A stretch of 64,000 nt of DNA from Pseudomonas sp. 7P_10.2_Bac1 (GCF_025465935.1 NZ_JANLNV010000059.1:1-64000), one strand, 5' to 3'; numbered from the stretch's first letter, positions 34,946 to 44,420 are shown. Numbers and translations: made by a program. Notes: a model not told the origin generated them from the letters alone.

Positions 34946-35919
34946 TGACTGTCGTTCTGACTGCCCGTGATCTGACCCGCCATTACGAAGTGTCCCGCGG
35001 CCTGTTCAAAGGCCATGCCGTTGTCCGTGCACTCAACGGCGTGTCTTTTGAACTTGAAGCCGGGAAAACCCTGGCCGTGGTCGGTGAATCCGGCTGTGGC
35101 AAATCAACCCTCGCCCGCGCCCTGACCTTGATCGAAGAACCCTCCTCGGGCTCGTTGAAAATCGCCGGGCAAGAAGTAGCAGGCGCCAACAAGGCCGAAC
35201 GCAAACAACTGCGCAAAGACGTGCAGATGGTCTTCCAAAGCCCCTACGCTTCACTCAACCCGCGGCAAAAAGTCGGTGACCAACTGGCCGAACCGTTGCT
35301 GATCAACACCACCCTGAGCGCCAGCGAGCGTCGCGAAAAAGTCCAGGCCATGATGAAACAGGTCGGCTTGCGCCCTGAGCATTATCAGCGTTACCCGCAC
35401 ATGTTCTCAGGGGGGCAGCGCCAGCGCATCGCTCTGGCCCGGGCCATGATGTTGCAACCCAAAGTGCTGGTGGCCGATGAACCCACCTCAGCACTCGACG
35501 TGTCGATTCAGGCGCAGGTGCTCAACCTGTTCATGGACTTGCAGCAAGAGTTCAACACCGCCTACGTCTTTATCTCGCACAACCTGGCGGTGGTACGGCA
35601 TGTGGCCGATGACGTGTTGGTGATGTACCTGGGCCGCCCGGTAGAAATAGGCCCTAAAGACGCCATTTACAGCCGACCGTTGCACCCTTACACCCAGGCA
35701 CTATTGTCGGCGACCCCGACCATCCATCCGGACCCGCTCAAGCCGAAAATCAAAATCGCCGGAGAACTGCCCAACCCGCTCAACCCGCCGTCCGGTTGTG
35801 CGTTCCACAAGCGCTGCGCGTACGCGACCGAGTTTTGCAGCACACACGAGCCAACCTTGCGTGAGCTGGACAACCGCCAAGTGGCTTGCCATCACGCAGA
35901 GCAGTTTTTGCAGGGTTAA
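34945..35919 (+). CDS. dppF: dipeptide ABC transporter ATPase DppF
   Basis: A 324-residue ATPase with Walker A GESGCGKST, signature FSGGQRQRIALARA, Walker B VLVADEPTSALD and the C-terminal Cys zone (CAFHKRCAYATEFC). It is the second ATPase of the dipeptide importer and is translationally coupled to dppD. GGAGGT lies ahead of its ATG inside dppD. A long palindrome after its stop closes the operon. Confidence 0.93.
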   Translation: MTVVLTARDLTRHYEVSRGLFKGHAVVRALNGVSFELEAGKTLAVVGESGCGKSTLARALTLIEEPSSGSLKIAGQEVAGANKAERKQLRKDVQMVFQSPYASLNPRQKVGDQLAEPLLINTTLSASERREKVQAMMKQVGLRPEHYQRYPHMFSGGQRQRIALARAMMLQPKVLVADEPTSALDVSIQAQVLNLFMDLQQEFNTAYVFISHNLAVVRHVADDVLVMYLGRPVEIGPKDAIYSRPLHPYTQALLSATPTIHPDPLKPKIKIAGELPNPLNPPSGCAFHKRCAYATEFCSTHEPTLRELDNRQVACHHAEQFLQG

Positions 35920-35943
35920 GAAAACCGTCGGAGCAATCGGTCA

Positions 35944-35986
35944 ACGCTCGATCATCGTGGACAGTAATCCACAGATGATCGAGCGT
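35944..35986. terminator. long palindrome ending the dpp operon
   Basis: ACGCTCGATCATC (35944-35956) pairs with GATGATCGAGCGT (35974-35986), and the inner GTGGA (35957-35961) with TCCAC (35968-35972), giving an 18-bp stem with one unpaired base. No T-run follows, but it is the strongest hairpin after dppF. Confidence 0.7.
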
Positions 35987-36057
35987 CGTCACTGACCGGC
36001 GGCTCCTGAGTGCAGGATCCAGCCGCTCTTAAACTTATTGGCTGTACGTGTAAAACA

Positions 36058-37089
36058 TCAGGATGACTTGGAGTCCGGAGACTCCCACTCACCCCTGCTG
36101 TTTCTCACGTACTGGACACTTGCGCCCTGCAAGTAGGTAAACACACCGGTGTTGTGATCAAACGTATCGCCGTTTTCATAGGTGTACAGCTGCGTTGCCG
36201 AGCTTTCAGGAGGCGCATCACCCGCCCCCTCGTCGGGCGCCTTCATATCAGGGAACTCCCACTGGCCGCTGCTATTTTTCACACCCTGAACGCGCACGCC
36301 ATCCGCAAACGTATACACCCCTGTGCGCTCATCAAACGTATCGCCATTGGCAGCGACATACAGCCCATCAGGTTGGGTAATGCCGCCGTCAGGGTGTTTT
36401 ACAGAGCCATCAGTGAGCGCGACAGAGCCATTGGGGTGTGTAACCGAACCATCCGCATTCTGCTGGCTGCCTTGCGGGTGTATGACTGATCGTTGCCCTG
36501 TTAATTGGTCCTGCGTGTAAGCAACAGCCACTGGCGCAATGAAATTTGTCAGCACGAAGTATTTGGCCGCACTGAGTCCCGTTATGCCCCCAGGAGAAGG
36601 AGCCGTCACAGGTGGATTTACGGGCGGATTTACAGGTGGATTCACCGGCGGCCTCACTGGCGGATTCACCGGCGGTCTCACTGGCGGACTCACAGGCGGT
36701 CTCACCGGAGGACTCACAGGCGGCCTCACCGGAGGACTCACAGGCGGTCTCACTGGCGGCCTCACCGGTGGCCTTGTTGGAGGACTCACCGGCAACTTCG
36801 ATGGAGGACTCACCGGTGGCTTCAACGGTGGTTTGCGAATCATCGCCCTTGGCTCATTCGGACTGAGCACCAAGTTTTCAAGCTCATGCGCCTCTTCGTC
36901 ACCCTCGCGCCAATCATCGTGCAGGTTGGCAGTATCGCTGTCGTGCTGTTCATTCAGTAATTCAACACCCTCTTCACTTACACGATTGTCAGAATCATTC
37001 CCTTCGGCTCTGAAGCCGGCTTTATCATTAACTACATCCATTTTTTGTTTCCTCGAAAGCCGTGAAATAACGGCATTAAATACCTTCAT
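36058..37089 (-). CDS. proline-rich PPVx-repeat protein, unknown function
   Basis: A 343-residue protein in four parts: an acidic N-terminus (residues 18-80), about 19 PPVx tetrapeptides in a row (87-162, mostly RPPV alternating with SPPV or NPPV), a short hydrophobic piece (173-190, AKYFVLTNFIAPVAVAY), and a C-terminus of imperfect repeats. There, NADGSV, LTDGSV and HPDGGI recur, and two longer units share NGDTFD..TGV.T......VQ.V.NS.G.WE.PD (248-281 and 306-339). No signal peptide. GTGAGG precedes the ATG at 37089. I do not recognise it. The repeat plan suggests a stiff, extended linker holding two small beta domains, as in surface or secreted proteins. It lies next to a binary toxin locus in AT-richer DNA. 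Confidence 0.7.
   Translation of the reverse strand: MKVFNAVISRLSRKQKMDVVNDKAGFRAEGNDSDNRVSEEGVELLNEQHDSDTANLHDDWREGDEEAHELENLVLSPNEPRAMIRKPPLKPPVSPPSKLPVSPPTRPPVRPPVRPPVSPPVRPPVSPPVRPPVSPPVRPPVNPPVRPPVNPPVNPPVNPPVTAPSPGGITGLSAAKYFVLTNFIAPVAVAYTQDQLTGQRSVIHPQGSQQNADGSVTHPNGSVALTDGSVKHPDGGITQPDGLYVAANGDTFDERTGVYTFADGVRVQGVKNSSGQWEFPDMKAPDEGAGDAPPESSATQLYTYENGDTFDHNTGVFTYLQGASVQYVRNSRGEWESPDSKSS
36604..36831. repeat. tandem 12-base repeats coding PPVx
   Basis: On the + strand the unit reads roughly GGCGG(A/T)(C/T)TCAC; about 19 units run in phase with the reading frame of the gene at 36058. Pairs of units (24 bases, RPPVSPPV) recur almost unchanged, so copy number can change by slippage without breaking the frame. 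Confidence 0.85.
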
Positions 37090-37203
37090 ACAACCTCACG
37101 CAGAACGCTCTCGCGGTGATTGCAGGTTTTTAAAAAGAATAAAATAGAAATAACAAAAAGCCAGACATCGTATTAAAAACAGAAAAGTTACTTAACCAAA
37201 GAA

Positions 37204-37446
37204 TTATGCCTGCAAGACAGTAGCCCGCGCACCTGTAGTTATATTCGCAATATAAAAAAAGCGTTTACCCTCGATTATCGCCGCAACATCGTCGGCCTTT
37301 GGCACTCCATACTCTAGTTGCCTGATACACGCAGAGTATGAAACTTCAGATTTCAGCGTAGCAATTTTGGTAAGCCCGCCACTCTCTCGCCCCTCTTTCT
37401 TATGCGATATATCACAAACATAAAGTATATCCAGACCAATCAACAC
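37204..37446 (-). CDS. small hypothetical protein
   Basis: An 80-residue frame from a GTG at 37446. The arrangement of strands (LDILYVCDIS, KRFFYIANI) and the DDVAAIIEGKRFFYI segment is loosely like DUF3892 proteins, but the likeness is weak. There is no good ribosome-binding site. It lies between the PPVx-repeat gene and xaxA in AT-rich DNA, on the strand of the former. The 263 bases between its start and xaxA hold no other gene that I can see. Confidence 0.35.
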   Translation of the reverse strand: MLIGLDILYVCDISHKKEGRESGGLTKIATLKSEVSYSACIRQLEYGVPKADDVAAIIEGKRFFYIANITTGARATVLQA

Positions 37447-37709
37447 GTTAGCAAGTGTTTTAGGTCCACTTCAAACTATCGATACCACTGCAATATCTGA
37501 CCTCTGTGAAACTTCGACCTCTTTGCCATTCACCGCAGCTTGGTATAGGTTTTCTTAAGAAAAATCTCCAACAACCCACTTTATACAAGACCCGCCAACA
37601 GGCTTTTTAAACGTGTGCACGTCTGCTGGAAAAAACACTTGTTCAATCGCTACGCTCAGAAAACAAGCATGACGACACCCCCTACCGAGTTAATACGACA
37701 AGGCCAATC

Positions 37710-38999
37710 ATGAAATCCGACCTATCAACAGAAAACATCATAAAAAAAATGTCCTACGATGAAATCATTCTGCAAGCGCAAAACGCCCCCAGAGTATTCA
37801 CCAGTATTTCAACGGCCGAACAGGACAGTGTGAACCGTGAGCCCGGGCTTTTACTGACAAAAGAAGAAATCATCAACATAAAACTCTATGAAGCCGCAGC
37901 CCTGGCGCTTCCACACACAATGGAAGACATTCAAATTTATCTGAATTATGGCGACCCCAGTGACGGTGGCCTAGGGCTCGAATACAAAAACTTTTTGGCA
38001 ACGTTCGGCTTGACACGCAAACACGCTCTAAGTTGGTCAGCACTGCACGATGATATGAAGCTGACGGGCACAAAACTCAAAATATTTGCACATAGCATGA
38101 CGGTCTATGGCGACTCTATAGAGGAACTCTACAAGGGCATCAAAGCCCTTAAAAAACTTGAAAACTACCTTGAGATCAACAAGATCGAAACCCTCGCCCA
38201 GTTAAAAGAGATCGAGGTCAGTTCAGGTGTGAAGTTCCCCGACATCGAACTTGAAAAAGGCACCACAAAACAGCTTGGCAACTACCTCGATAAAATATTC
38301 GAAAAAGTGAGCAAAAATCTGGAAGACACAAAAAACATCCAGAATAAACTGACCACTTTCAGCGACGATCTGCACAATCACGTACTGCCAAACATCAAAA
38401 CTCGACTCAAACTCGTTAACTCAAACCCGGTACAGAGCGATATAGAAGCACTGACGAACTCGATCGAAGAGCGCGCCTTGCACATTGAAGAAAAAAACAA
38501 AGAATACAAAGCACTGGTTGAAAAATCCGTCTCAGCTGTCGGCACATTCAACATGGCGGGGCTGGCTTTGGCCATTTATTTGGGCGTCGAAGCCGACGGT
38601 ATAAGGGTCGAATGTAACCAATTACGTGATGAGCAAGCACTGCACATTGAAAAACTCAGAAAGAAAAACCAGACCTTGGCTTCATTACAAAGAGTTAGGC
38701 TCGACTTACAAAACCTTGAGCTTGTGACGTTCAACGCAGATATTGCAACGAAAAATCTAAGACATGTCTGGAACGTCATCTATGTGTACATACAACAGTC
38801 GAAAGAGTCGATAGACGACATCAACGATGCATTAAGCCTTGGTCTATTCATGACTGAGTTCAAGCTTGTCATCGACCCTTGGAGAGACATCGAAAAACAA
38901 ACAGATATATTCATCAACGTCTTCAAAGAAGCCGACGAAGAATACAAGCGAATTTATATAGACAGCGACAAAAAATCTCAAGGCCACATGGAGTTCTAA
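37710..38999 (+). CDS. xaxA: XaxA-type subunit of an alpha-xenorhabdolysin binary toxin
   Basis: A 429-residue, almost wholly helical protein that I assign to the XaxA/YaxA/PaxA family of alpha-pore-forming toxins. Supporting features are the length (about 400-420 in relatives), the N-terminal LLLTKEEIINIKLYEAAALALP segment, long coiled-coil helices, and one hydrophobic stretch in the distal part (275-293, VSAVGTFNMAGLALAIYLG) that would insert in or touch the membrane. It has no signal peptide, as in the family. In relatives the A subunit works with a B subunit to form a ring-shaped pore in host cell membranes. The partner gene follows after one base. Codon use and base composition are AT-richer than in neighbouring core genes. 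Confidence 0.75.
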   Translation: MKSDLSTENIIKKMSYDEIILQAQNAPRVFTSISTAEQDSVNREPGLLLTKEEIINIKLYEAAALALPHTMEDIQIYLNYGDPSDGGLGLEYKNFLATFGLTRKHALSWSALHDDMKLTGTKLKIFAHSMTVYGDSIEELYKGIKALKKLENYLEINKIETLAQLKEIEVSSGVKFPDIELEKGTTKQLGNYLDKIFEKVSKNLEDTKNIQNKLTTFSDDLHNHVLPNIKTRLKLVNSNPVQSDIEALTNSIEERALHIEEKNKEYKALVEKSVSAVGTFNMAGLALAIYLGVEADGIRVECNQLRDEQALHIEKLRKKNQTLASLQRVRLDLQNLELVTFNADIATKNLRHVWNVIYVYIQQSKESIDDINDALSLGLFMTEFKLVIDPWRDIEKQTDIFINVFKEADEEYKRIYIDSDKKSQGHMEF

Positions 39000-39000
39000 A

Positions 39001-39951
39001 ATGACCAACACGACCTACCCTCCGATCACCCCCACCCTCATGGCTAACAGTCTGGGCCTCATGAGAGAAGACTCCAGCACCGCCGCAGCGCTCTTTACCC
39101 AATTAAACTACCTCCCGGCTCTGCATGATCAACTTCAATGTGTGGTTATTCGTGCAAGCGCCAGCAGCCAGGTGCTACGTGACACGGCATTAACCGCCAA
39201 AATGGAACTTGAGAAAAACATCAAAGAGTTGGACCTGCTCAAAAACACCTTAGCAGACTCGCAAGCCACTAAAGACATACACGCCGCAAAAGCTAACCTG
39301 CTTAACAAAACAAAACTCAAAGTACGCGATTATAAAGAGCTGTTACTCGCTCAACTTGCAAGCCTCAACAGTCCTTTACCAAGGGATATTACACAGCGTT
39401 ACCTAGGCGAGTTCGAACAGGAACACGTGGCGGCTGATGCCAGCTTGAATCTCTTGATTGAAAATAAAAATACGCTTCAAGAGGAACGAAAAATCATCAC
39501 CGCGGGCATTGATGCGCTTTCAGCAGGCGGAGTAGAAAAGCTTGGCAGGGAGATGACAATGACGCTGGAGAGCATAACCAGCCTCGGACTGGCACCTACC
39601 CAAGTACAGATTATTATGTTAGCCCTCGAACAACTTAAAAAATCCATCAACCAAATTGGCGAAGGCATTAGATTTTTAGACATGCTACAACAGCGAGATA
39701 TGTTGATCGCAAAAATAAAAACTCTGAACAACGCCATCACACAAAAGAACAAAGAAATAACTGCTCTAAAAGGCCGAACCAGCTACATCAACACCCTTAA
39801 CGCCATTGACCACCAGTTGCACATTTATACTGGCGAGTATGAGCGAACAATGGATACTTTTAAATTATTCATAGCAAACATGGACACTGACTTTCAAACC
39901 GAAGCCCAAAAGTTTATTCAGTTTTTGAACCCCCTTTCAAAACCCTGGTAA
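39001..39951 (+). CDS. xaxB: XaxB-type subunit of an alpha-xenorhabdolysin binary toxin
   Basis: A 316-residue, mostly helical protein, a little shorter than Xenorhabdus XaxB (about 350). The N-terminal half has heptad-like helices (AKMELEKNIKELDLLKN), the middle a glycine-poor amphipathic piece (AGIDALSAGGVEKLG), and the C-terminal half further coiled coil. There is no signal peptide. The start lies two bases after the xaxA stop codon, so equal production is likely. In the known toxin, B binds A and the pair makes a mixed pore. The family call rests chiefly on its partner and size; I am less sure of it than of xaxA. Confidence 0.65.
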   Translation: MTNTTYPPITPTLMANSLGLMREDSSTAAALFTQLNYLPALHDQLQCVVIRASASSQVLRDTALTAKMELEKNIKELDLLKNTLADSQATKDIHAAKANLLNKTKLKVRDYKELLLAQLASLNSPLPRDITQRYLGEFEQEHVAADASLNLLIENKNTLQEERKIITAGIDALSAGGVEKLGREMTMTLESITSLGLAPTQVQIIMLALEQLKKSINQIGEGIRFLDMLQQRDMLIAKIKTLNNAITQKNKEITALKGRTSYINTLNAIDHQLHIYTGEYERTMDTFKLFIANMDTDFQTEAQKFIQFLNPLSKPW

Positions 39952-40149
39952 GGGCGTGGACACACTCAACGGCATCGCCAGCCGTGGCAATAAACCTGTC
40001 CAATGATGACTGCCTGTTTGAAGCACAACGTTTAAAGGAGACGCGTCTGGCTTTGAAAACGCTGCAGGGGATCTAAAAGCGGTAAACCTGCTGGGCACGT
40101 TCCAGGCTTGAGATCCAAGGTATAAAGCTGACGCCAGTCATAAACGTTG

Positions 40150-40186
40150 GAATCTGCTATCACTGAGCAACAGCGATAGCAGATTC
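40150..40186. terminator. hairpin between xaxB and prfC
   Basis: GAATCTGCTATC (40150-40161) is exactly complementary to GATAGCAGATTC (40175-40186), loop 13 bases. It lies between convergent genes and probably ends both transcripts, although no T-run is present. Confidence 0.6.
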
Positions 40187-40202
40187 AGATGACTTATGAG
40201 TG

Positions 40203-41786
40203 TTAGTGGTGCTCACGCGTGGCGCGGAAGCTGATGTCAGGCCAGCGCTCTTCCATCAACGCCAGGTTGACGCGGGTCGGGGCCAGGTAAGTCAGGTGAC
40301 CACCGCCATCGACAGCCAGGTTTTCCACAGCCTTGTTGCAGAACTCTTCCATCTTCTTCTTATCGCTGCTATCGATCCAGCGCGCCGAATACACGGTGAT
40401 TGGCTCGTAGGAGCATTCCACTTTGTATTCTTCTTTCAAGCGGCTCGCGACCACGTCGAACTGCAGCACACCGACGGCGCCCAGAATGATGTCGTTGCTG
40501 CGCTCCGGGAAGAACACCTGGGTGGCGCCTTCTTCGGCCAGTTGCTGCAAGCCTTGGCGCAGTTGCTTGGACTTGAGCGGATCGCGCAGACGCACGCGTC
40601 GGAACAGTTCCGGGGCGAAGTGCGGGATACCGGTGAAGCTGAGGTTTTCACCTTCGGTGAAGGTGTCACCGATCTGGATGGTGCCGTGGTTGTGCAAACC
40701 GATGATGTCGCCCGCGTAGGCTTCTTCGAGCTGTTCACGCTCGGAAGAGAAGAATGTCAGTGCATCGCCGATGCGAACATCCTTGCCGGTGCGCACGTGG
40801 CGCATCTTCATGCCCTTTTCGTACTTGCCCGAGCAAATGCGCATAAAGGCGATACGGTCGCGGTGTTTAGGGTCCATGTTTGCCTGGATCTTGAACACGA
40901 AACCGCTGAACTTCTCTTCAACCGGCTCCACCACACGCTCGTTGGCTACGCGGGCCAACGGCATCGGCGCCCAGTTGACCACCGCATCGAGCACGTGATC
41001 GACACCGAAGTTGCCCAACGCCGTACCGAAGAACACCGGGGTCAGTTGGCCGTCGATGAACTCCTGCTGGTTGAACTCATGGCAAGCGCCCTGCACCAGC
41101 TCAAGCTGTTCAACAAAGCGGTCGTACTCGTCACCCAGGTGCGCACGGGCCTCGTCCGAGTCGAGCTTCTGGATGATCTTGGTTTCAGTGCGCTCATGAC
41201 CATGCCCGGCGGTGTAGACGATGATGTAGTCGTCAGCCAGGTGGTAAACACCTTTGAAGTCGCGGTAGCAGCCAATCGGCCAGGTGATCGGCGCCGCCTT
41301 GATTTTCAGGACCGCTTCGATCTCGTCGAGCAATTCGATCGGGTCACGAATGTCACGGTCGAGTTTGTTGATGAAGCTGACGATCGGCGTGTCACGCAGA
41401 CGGCACACGTCCATCAGGGCGATGGTCCGTGGCTCAACACCCTTACCGCCGTCGAGCACCATCAGTGCCGAGTCGACCGCGGTCAATGTGCGGTAGGTGT
41501 CTTCGGAGAAGTCTTCGTGGCCCGGGGTGTCGAGCAGGTTGATCATGTGGTCGCGATACGGGAACTGCATGACCGACGTGGTAATCGAGATACCCCGTTG
41601 CTTTTCCATTTCCATCCAGTCGGAGGTGGCATGGCGGTCGGACTTTCGCGATTTCACCGTACCGGCGACAGCAATCGCCTTGCCCATCAACAGGAGCTTT
41701 TCAGTGATGGTGGTTTTACCCGCATCGGGGTGGGAAATGATGGCGAAAGTGCGGCGTTTCGCGACTTCGGCGGCCTGATGGGTCAT
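40203..41786 (-). CDS. prfC: peptide chain release factor 3
   Basis: RF3 is a GTPase that removes RF1 and RF2 from the ribosome after peptide release. The 527-residue protein has the G1 motif SHPDAGKTT (about 18-26), the G3 motif DTPGHEDF, the G4 motif NKLD, and the EF-G-like domains II and III. Length equals E. coli RF3 (529). A consensus -10 hexamer lies about 40 bases upstream. Confidence 0.95.
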   Translation of the reverse strand: MTHQAAEVAKRRTFAIISHPDAGKTTITEKLLLMGKAIAVAGTVKSRKSDRHATSDWMEMEKQRGISITTSVMQFPYRDHMINLLDTPGHEDFSEDTYRTLTAVDSALMVLDGGKGVEPRTIALMDVCRLRDTPIVSFINKLDRDIRDPIELLDEIEAVLKIKAAPITWPIGCYRDFKGVYHLADDYIIVYTAGHGHERTETKIIQKLDSDEARAHLGDEYDRFVEQLELVQGACHEFNQQEFIDGQLTPVFFGTALGNFGVDHVLDAVVNWAPMPLARVANERVVEPVEEKFSGFVFKIQANMDPKHRDRIAFMRICSGKYEKGMKMRHVRTGKDVRIGDALTFFSSEREQLEEAYAGDIIGLHNHGTIQIGDTFTEGENLSFTGIPHFAPELFRRVRLRDPLKSKQLRQGLQQLAEEGATQVFFPERSNDIILGAVGVLQFDVVASRLKEEYKVECSYEPITVYSARWIDSSDKKKMEEFCNKAVENLAVDGGGHLTYLAPTRVNLALMEERWPDISFRATREHH

Positions 41787-41824
41787 GGGAAATCGCCTGA
41801 CGGTTGATTCAAAAAAGGGCGCGG

Positions 41825-41830
41825 ATTATA
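41825..41830 (-). promoter_or_regulatory. sigma-70 -10 box for prfC
   Basis: TATAAT on the minus strand, 39-44 bases ahead of the prfC ATG. A weak -35 (TTGCTC) lies upstream at a shorter than ideal spacing. Further upstream, hairpins CACCCTTG/CAAGGGTG (41862-41886) and AGTGGA/TCCACT (41921-41936) lie in the 336-base gap to the osmoprotectant operon; I see no gene in this gap. Confidence 0.5.
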
Positions 41831-42122
41831 GCTTAAATCACGACCGAGCAACCACCGTTCGCACCCTTGCTCGTCGATCAAGGGTGGCAATGTGCCGTAA
41901 AAAATGTGAACCTTTTAGGCAGTGGAGGCGTCCACTCCTCTGATACGACAAAGCGTCAGGGGCTGAATTATCAGCAAGTTAGTCTGACGAGGCTGCGCTA
42001 ATGACAGGTGCAAAAGGCATTTCGCCCACCCACCTGTTGCTCTTCGCGAACACATTGTCGGCAGCCAGAAATGGTCTTGCTACAGGGAAATGTGTCCGCC
42101 GACTGAAAAAAGGAGTCCGCCT

Positions 42123-42839
42123 ATGGCTAATCGCTATGGTAAAGGGCTTATAGGATGCGTGGCAGTTGTCGCGGTCCTGGCCCTGTTGGTCCACTGGATC
42201 GGCATAAGCACTATCGAACACTATCAAGATGATCTGTTGTTCTACCTGCAAGCCCACCTGTACCTCGTACTCGCTTCAATGTTTATCGCCCTCCTTGTAG
42301 GGATACCTGCTGGCATTTTCCTGAGCCGCCCCAAAATGGCCGGGCATGCCGAGCGTTTCATGCAGGTCTTCAACATCGGTAACACCGTTCCACCGCTTGC
42401 AGTACTGGCCATTGCCCTGGGTTTTCTGGGGATCGGCAGTGGGCCTGCTATCTTCGCCCTGTTTCTCGCCTCGTTGCTGCCCATTGTGCGCAACACCTAT
42501 GAAGGCCTGAAAAACGTTCCTGCCTCACTCAAGGAAGCCGCTGTCGGTATCGGCATGACCCCGCGCCAAGTGCTGTGGCGGGTCGAATTGCCCAATGCCG
42601 TGCCCATCATCATGGGCGGCGTGCGGGTTGCACTGGCGATTAACGTCGGTACCGCTCCGCTGGCCTTCCTGATCGGCGCCAACAGCCTGGGCAGTCTGAT
42701 TTTCCCCGGCATCGCCCTCAACAATCAGCCGCAATTGATCCTTGGCGCAGCCTGCACCGCGCTCCTAGCATTGCTGCTCGACGGCCTGGTGATCCTCATC
42801 AGCCGGCGTTGGTTGGAACGCGGTCTGCGACCTTCATAG
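42123..42839 (+). CDS. osmoprotectant (glycine betaine/choline-type) ABC permease 1
   Basis: A 238-residue inner-membrane permease of the OpuC/YehY group with about six helices. The EAA loop appears as LKEAAVGIGMTPRQVLWRVE, preceded by LPIVRNTYEGLKNVP. AGGAG precedes the ATG at 42123 by 5-9 bases. It starts a four-gene operon: permease, binding protein, permease, ATPase. Such systems import betaine, choline or carnitine under osmotic stress; the exact ligand is not readable. Confidence 0.88.
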   Translation: MANRYGKGLIGCVAVVAVLALLVHWIGISTIEHYQDDLLFYLQAHLYLVLASMFIALLVGIPAGIFLSRPKMAGHAERFMQVFNIGNTVPPLAVLAIALGFLGIGSGPAIFALFLASLLPIVRNTYEGLKNVPASLKEAAVGIGMTPRQVLWRVELPNAVPIIMGGVRVALAINVGTAPLAFLIGANSLGSLIFPGIALNNQPQLILGAACTALLALLLDGLVILISRRWLERGLRPS

Positions 42840-42863
42840 GTCGGGCTGAGGAAAGGAATAATC

Positions 42864-43757
42864 ATGAAAAAATTAAGCTTGATATTAGGCTGCATCCTGC
42901 TGTTCGCAGGAATTGTTCAGGCCGCAGAAAAACCTACCATTCGCATCGGTGCGCGGGTGTTTACCGAGCAGACCCTGCTCGCCGAAATCACTGCCCAGTA
43001 CCTCAACAGCAAGGGCTATAACGCCCAGGTAACCGGCGGTCTGGGCAGTAGCCTGGCACGCAGTGCCCATGAAACCGGACAACTGGACATGGTGTGGGAA
43101 TACACCGGCGTATCGCTGGTGGCCTACAACCACATCACTGAAAAGCTCGACAAAGATCACGCCTACGACCGCGTTAAAGAAGTCGACGCGAAAAAAGGCC
43201 TGATCTGGCTGCACCCGTCCAAGTTCAGCAATACCTATGCGCTGGCGTTGCCACAAAACGTGGCTGAAGAATTCCCGGACATCAACACCATCAGCGACCT
43301 GGACAAGGCGCTGCGTGACCCGGAAAACAAAAACGCGCTGGTGGCACTCGACACCGAGTTCGCCAACCGCTCCGACGGTTTGCAAGGCATGGTCAAGTTG
43401 TATGACATGGACCTGACACGCAAAAACATCCGTCAGATGGACGCCGGGCTGGTCTACACCGCCCTCAAAAACGGCCAGGTGTTTGCGGGGCTGGTGTACA
43501 CCACCGACGGTCGCTTGAGCGCCTTCAACCTCAAGCTGCTGGACGACGACCTGCATTACTTCCCGGACTACACCGCCGCGCCGGTGGTGCGTAAAGCGTT
43601 TCTGGATCAGCACCCTGACCTCGAAGGTCTGCTCAAGCCGCTGGCTGACCTGCTGGACGACGAAACCATGCGCCAGCTCAACGCCCGGGTCGACGTTGAC
43701 CACGAAAGCCCGTCCAAAGTCGCCGCAGACTTTCTGCGCCAACATCCACTCAACTGA
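42864..43757 (+). CDS. osmoprotectant ABC transporter binding protein (OsmF/OpuCC type)
   Basis: A 297-residue periplasmic protein with signal peptide LILGCILLFAGIVQA and the OpuAC-type pattern: RIGARVFTEQTLLAEITAQYL, LDMVWEYTGVSLVAY and TDGRLSAFNLKLLDDD. Relatives bind quaternary amines through an aromatic cage. AGGAAAGG lies ahead of the ATG. The second permease gene starts 9 bases after its stop codon. Confidence 0.9.
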   Translation: MKKLSLILGCILLFAGIVQAAEKPTIRIGARVFTEQTLLAEITAQYLNSKGYNAQVTGGLGSSLARSAHETGQLDMVWEYTGVSLVAYNHITEKLDKDHAYDRVKEVDAKKGLIWLHPSKFSNTYALALPQNVAEEFPDINTISDLDKALRDPENKNALVALDTEFANRSDGLQGMVKLYDMDLTRKNIRQMDAGLVYTALKNGQVFAGLVYTTDGRLSAFNLKLLDDDLHYFPDYTAAPVVRKAFLDQHPDLEGLLKPLADLLDDETMRQLNARVDVDHESPSKVAADFLRQHPLN

Positions 43758-43766
43758 GGAGAAGAC

Positions 43767-44420
43767 ATGGAATTTCTAGACGCCTTTTCCCACATGGATT
43801 GGTCGCTGGTCGCACACCTGACATGGCAACACATCACTCTGGTCGGCATCGCCGTGACCCTCGCCATCGTGGTCGGTGTGCCCTTGGGTGTGCTGATGAC
43901 CCGCTTCCCATCGCTGGCCGGCCCCATGCAAGCCAGCGCCACGGTCATGCTGACCATTCCTTCGATTGCGCTGTTTGGTCTGTTGCTGCCGTTCTATTCG
44001 AAGTTCGGCCAGGGCCTAGGCCCGCTGCCTGCGATCACCGCGGTGTTTCTGTACTCACTGCTGCCCATCATGCGCAACACCTACCTCGCTCTCACCGGCG
44101 TGGAACCGGGTATTCGTGAAGCCGCACGCGGCATCGGCATGACCTTCGGCCAGCGCCTGCGCATGGTTGAACTGCCCATCGCCGTCCCGGTGATTCTGGC
44201 AGGTGTGCGCACCGCCGTGGTCATGAACATCGGTGTCATGACCATCGCTGCCACCATCGGTGCTGGCGGCCTGGGTGTACTTATTCTTGCTGCAATCAGC
44301 CGCAGTGACATGTCGATGCTGATCGTCGGCGCGGTATTGGTCAGTGTTCTGGCCATCGTCGCTGACCTGCTTCTGCAATGGCTGCAACGCTCGTTGACTC
44401 CAAAAGGATTACTGAAATGA
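43767..44420 (+). CDS. osmoprotectant ABC permease 2
   Basis: A 217-residue permease with about five to six helices and an EAA loop, IREAARGIGMTFGQRLRMVE, close to that of the first permease. The two would form a heterodimer. GAGGAG precedes the ATG. Its stop codon overlaps the start of the ATPase gene (ATGA), so translation is coupled. Confidence 0.88.
   Translation: MEFLDAFSHMDWSLVAHLTWQHITLVGIAVTLAIVVGVPLGVLMTRFPSLAGPMQASATVMLTIPSIALFGLLLPFYSKFGQGLGPLPAITAVFLYSLLPIMRNTYLALTGVEPGIREAARGIGMTFGQRLRMVELPIAVPVILAGVRTAVVMNIGVMTIAATIGAGGLGVLILAAISRSDMSMLIVGAVLVSVLAIVADLLLQWLQRSLTPKGLLK

Noticed and set aside
36604..36831. CRISPR-like or satellite array
   Set aside because: The repeats are contiguous 12-base units without spacers and are in phase with the PPVx reading frame, so they are coding tandem repeats.
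39984..40076. 30-codon frame after xaxB starting GTG
   Set aside because: It looks like a coding remnant (NLSNDDCLFEAQRL) but is too short, lacks a clear ribosome-binding site, and I could not assign it to any family.
40200..41807. 535-codon frame on the plus strand opposite prfC
   Set aside because: It is the complement of a clearly conserved GTPase gene; the product has no family pattern. It arises from high-GC codon bias.
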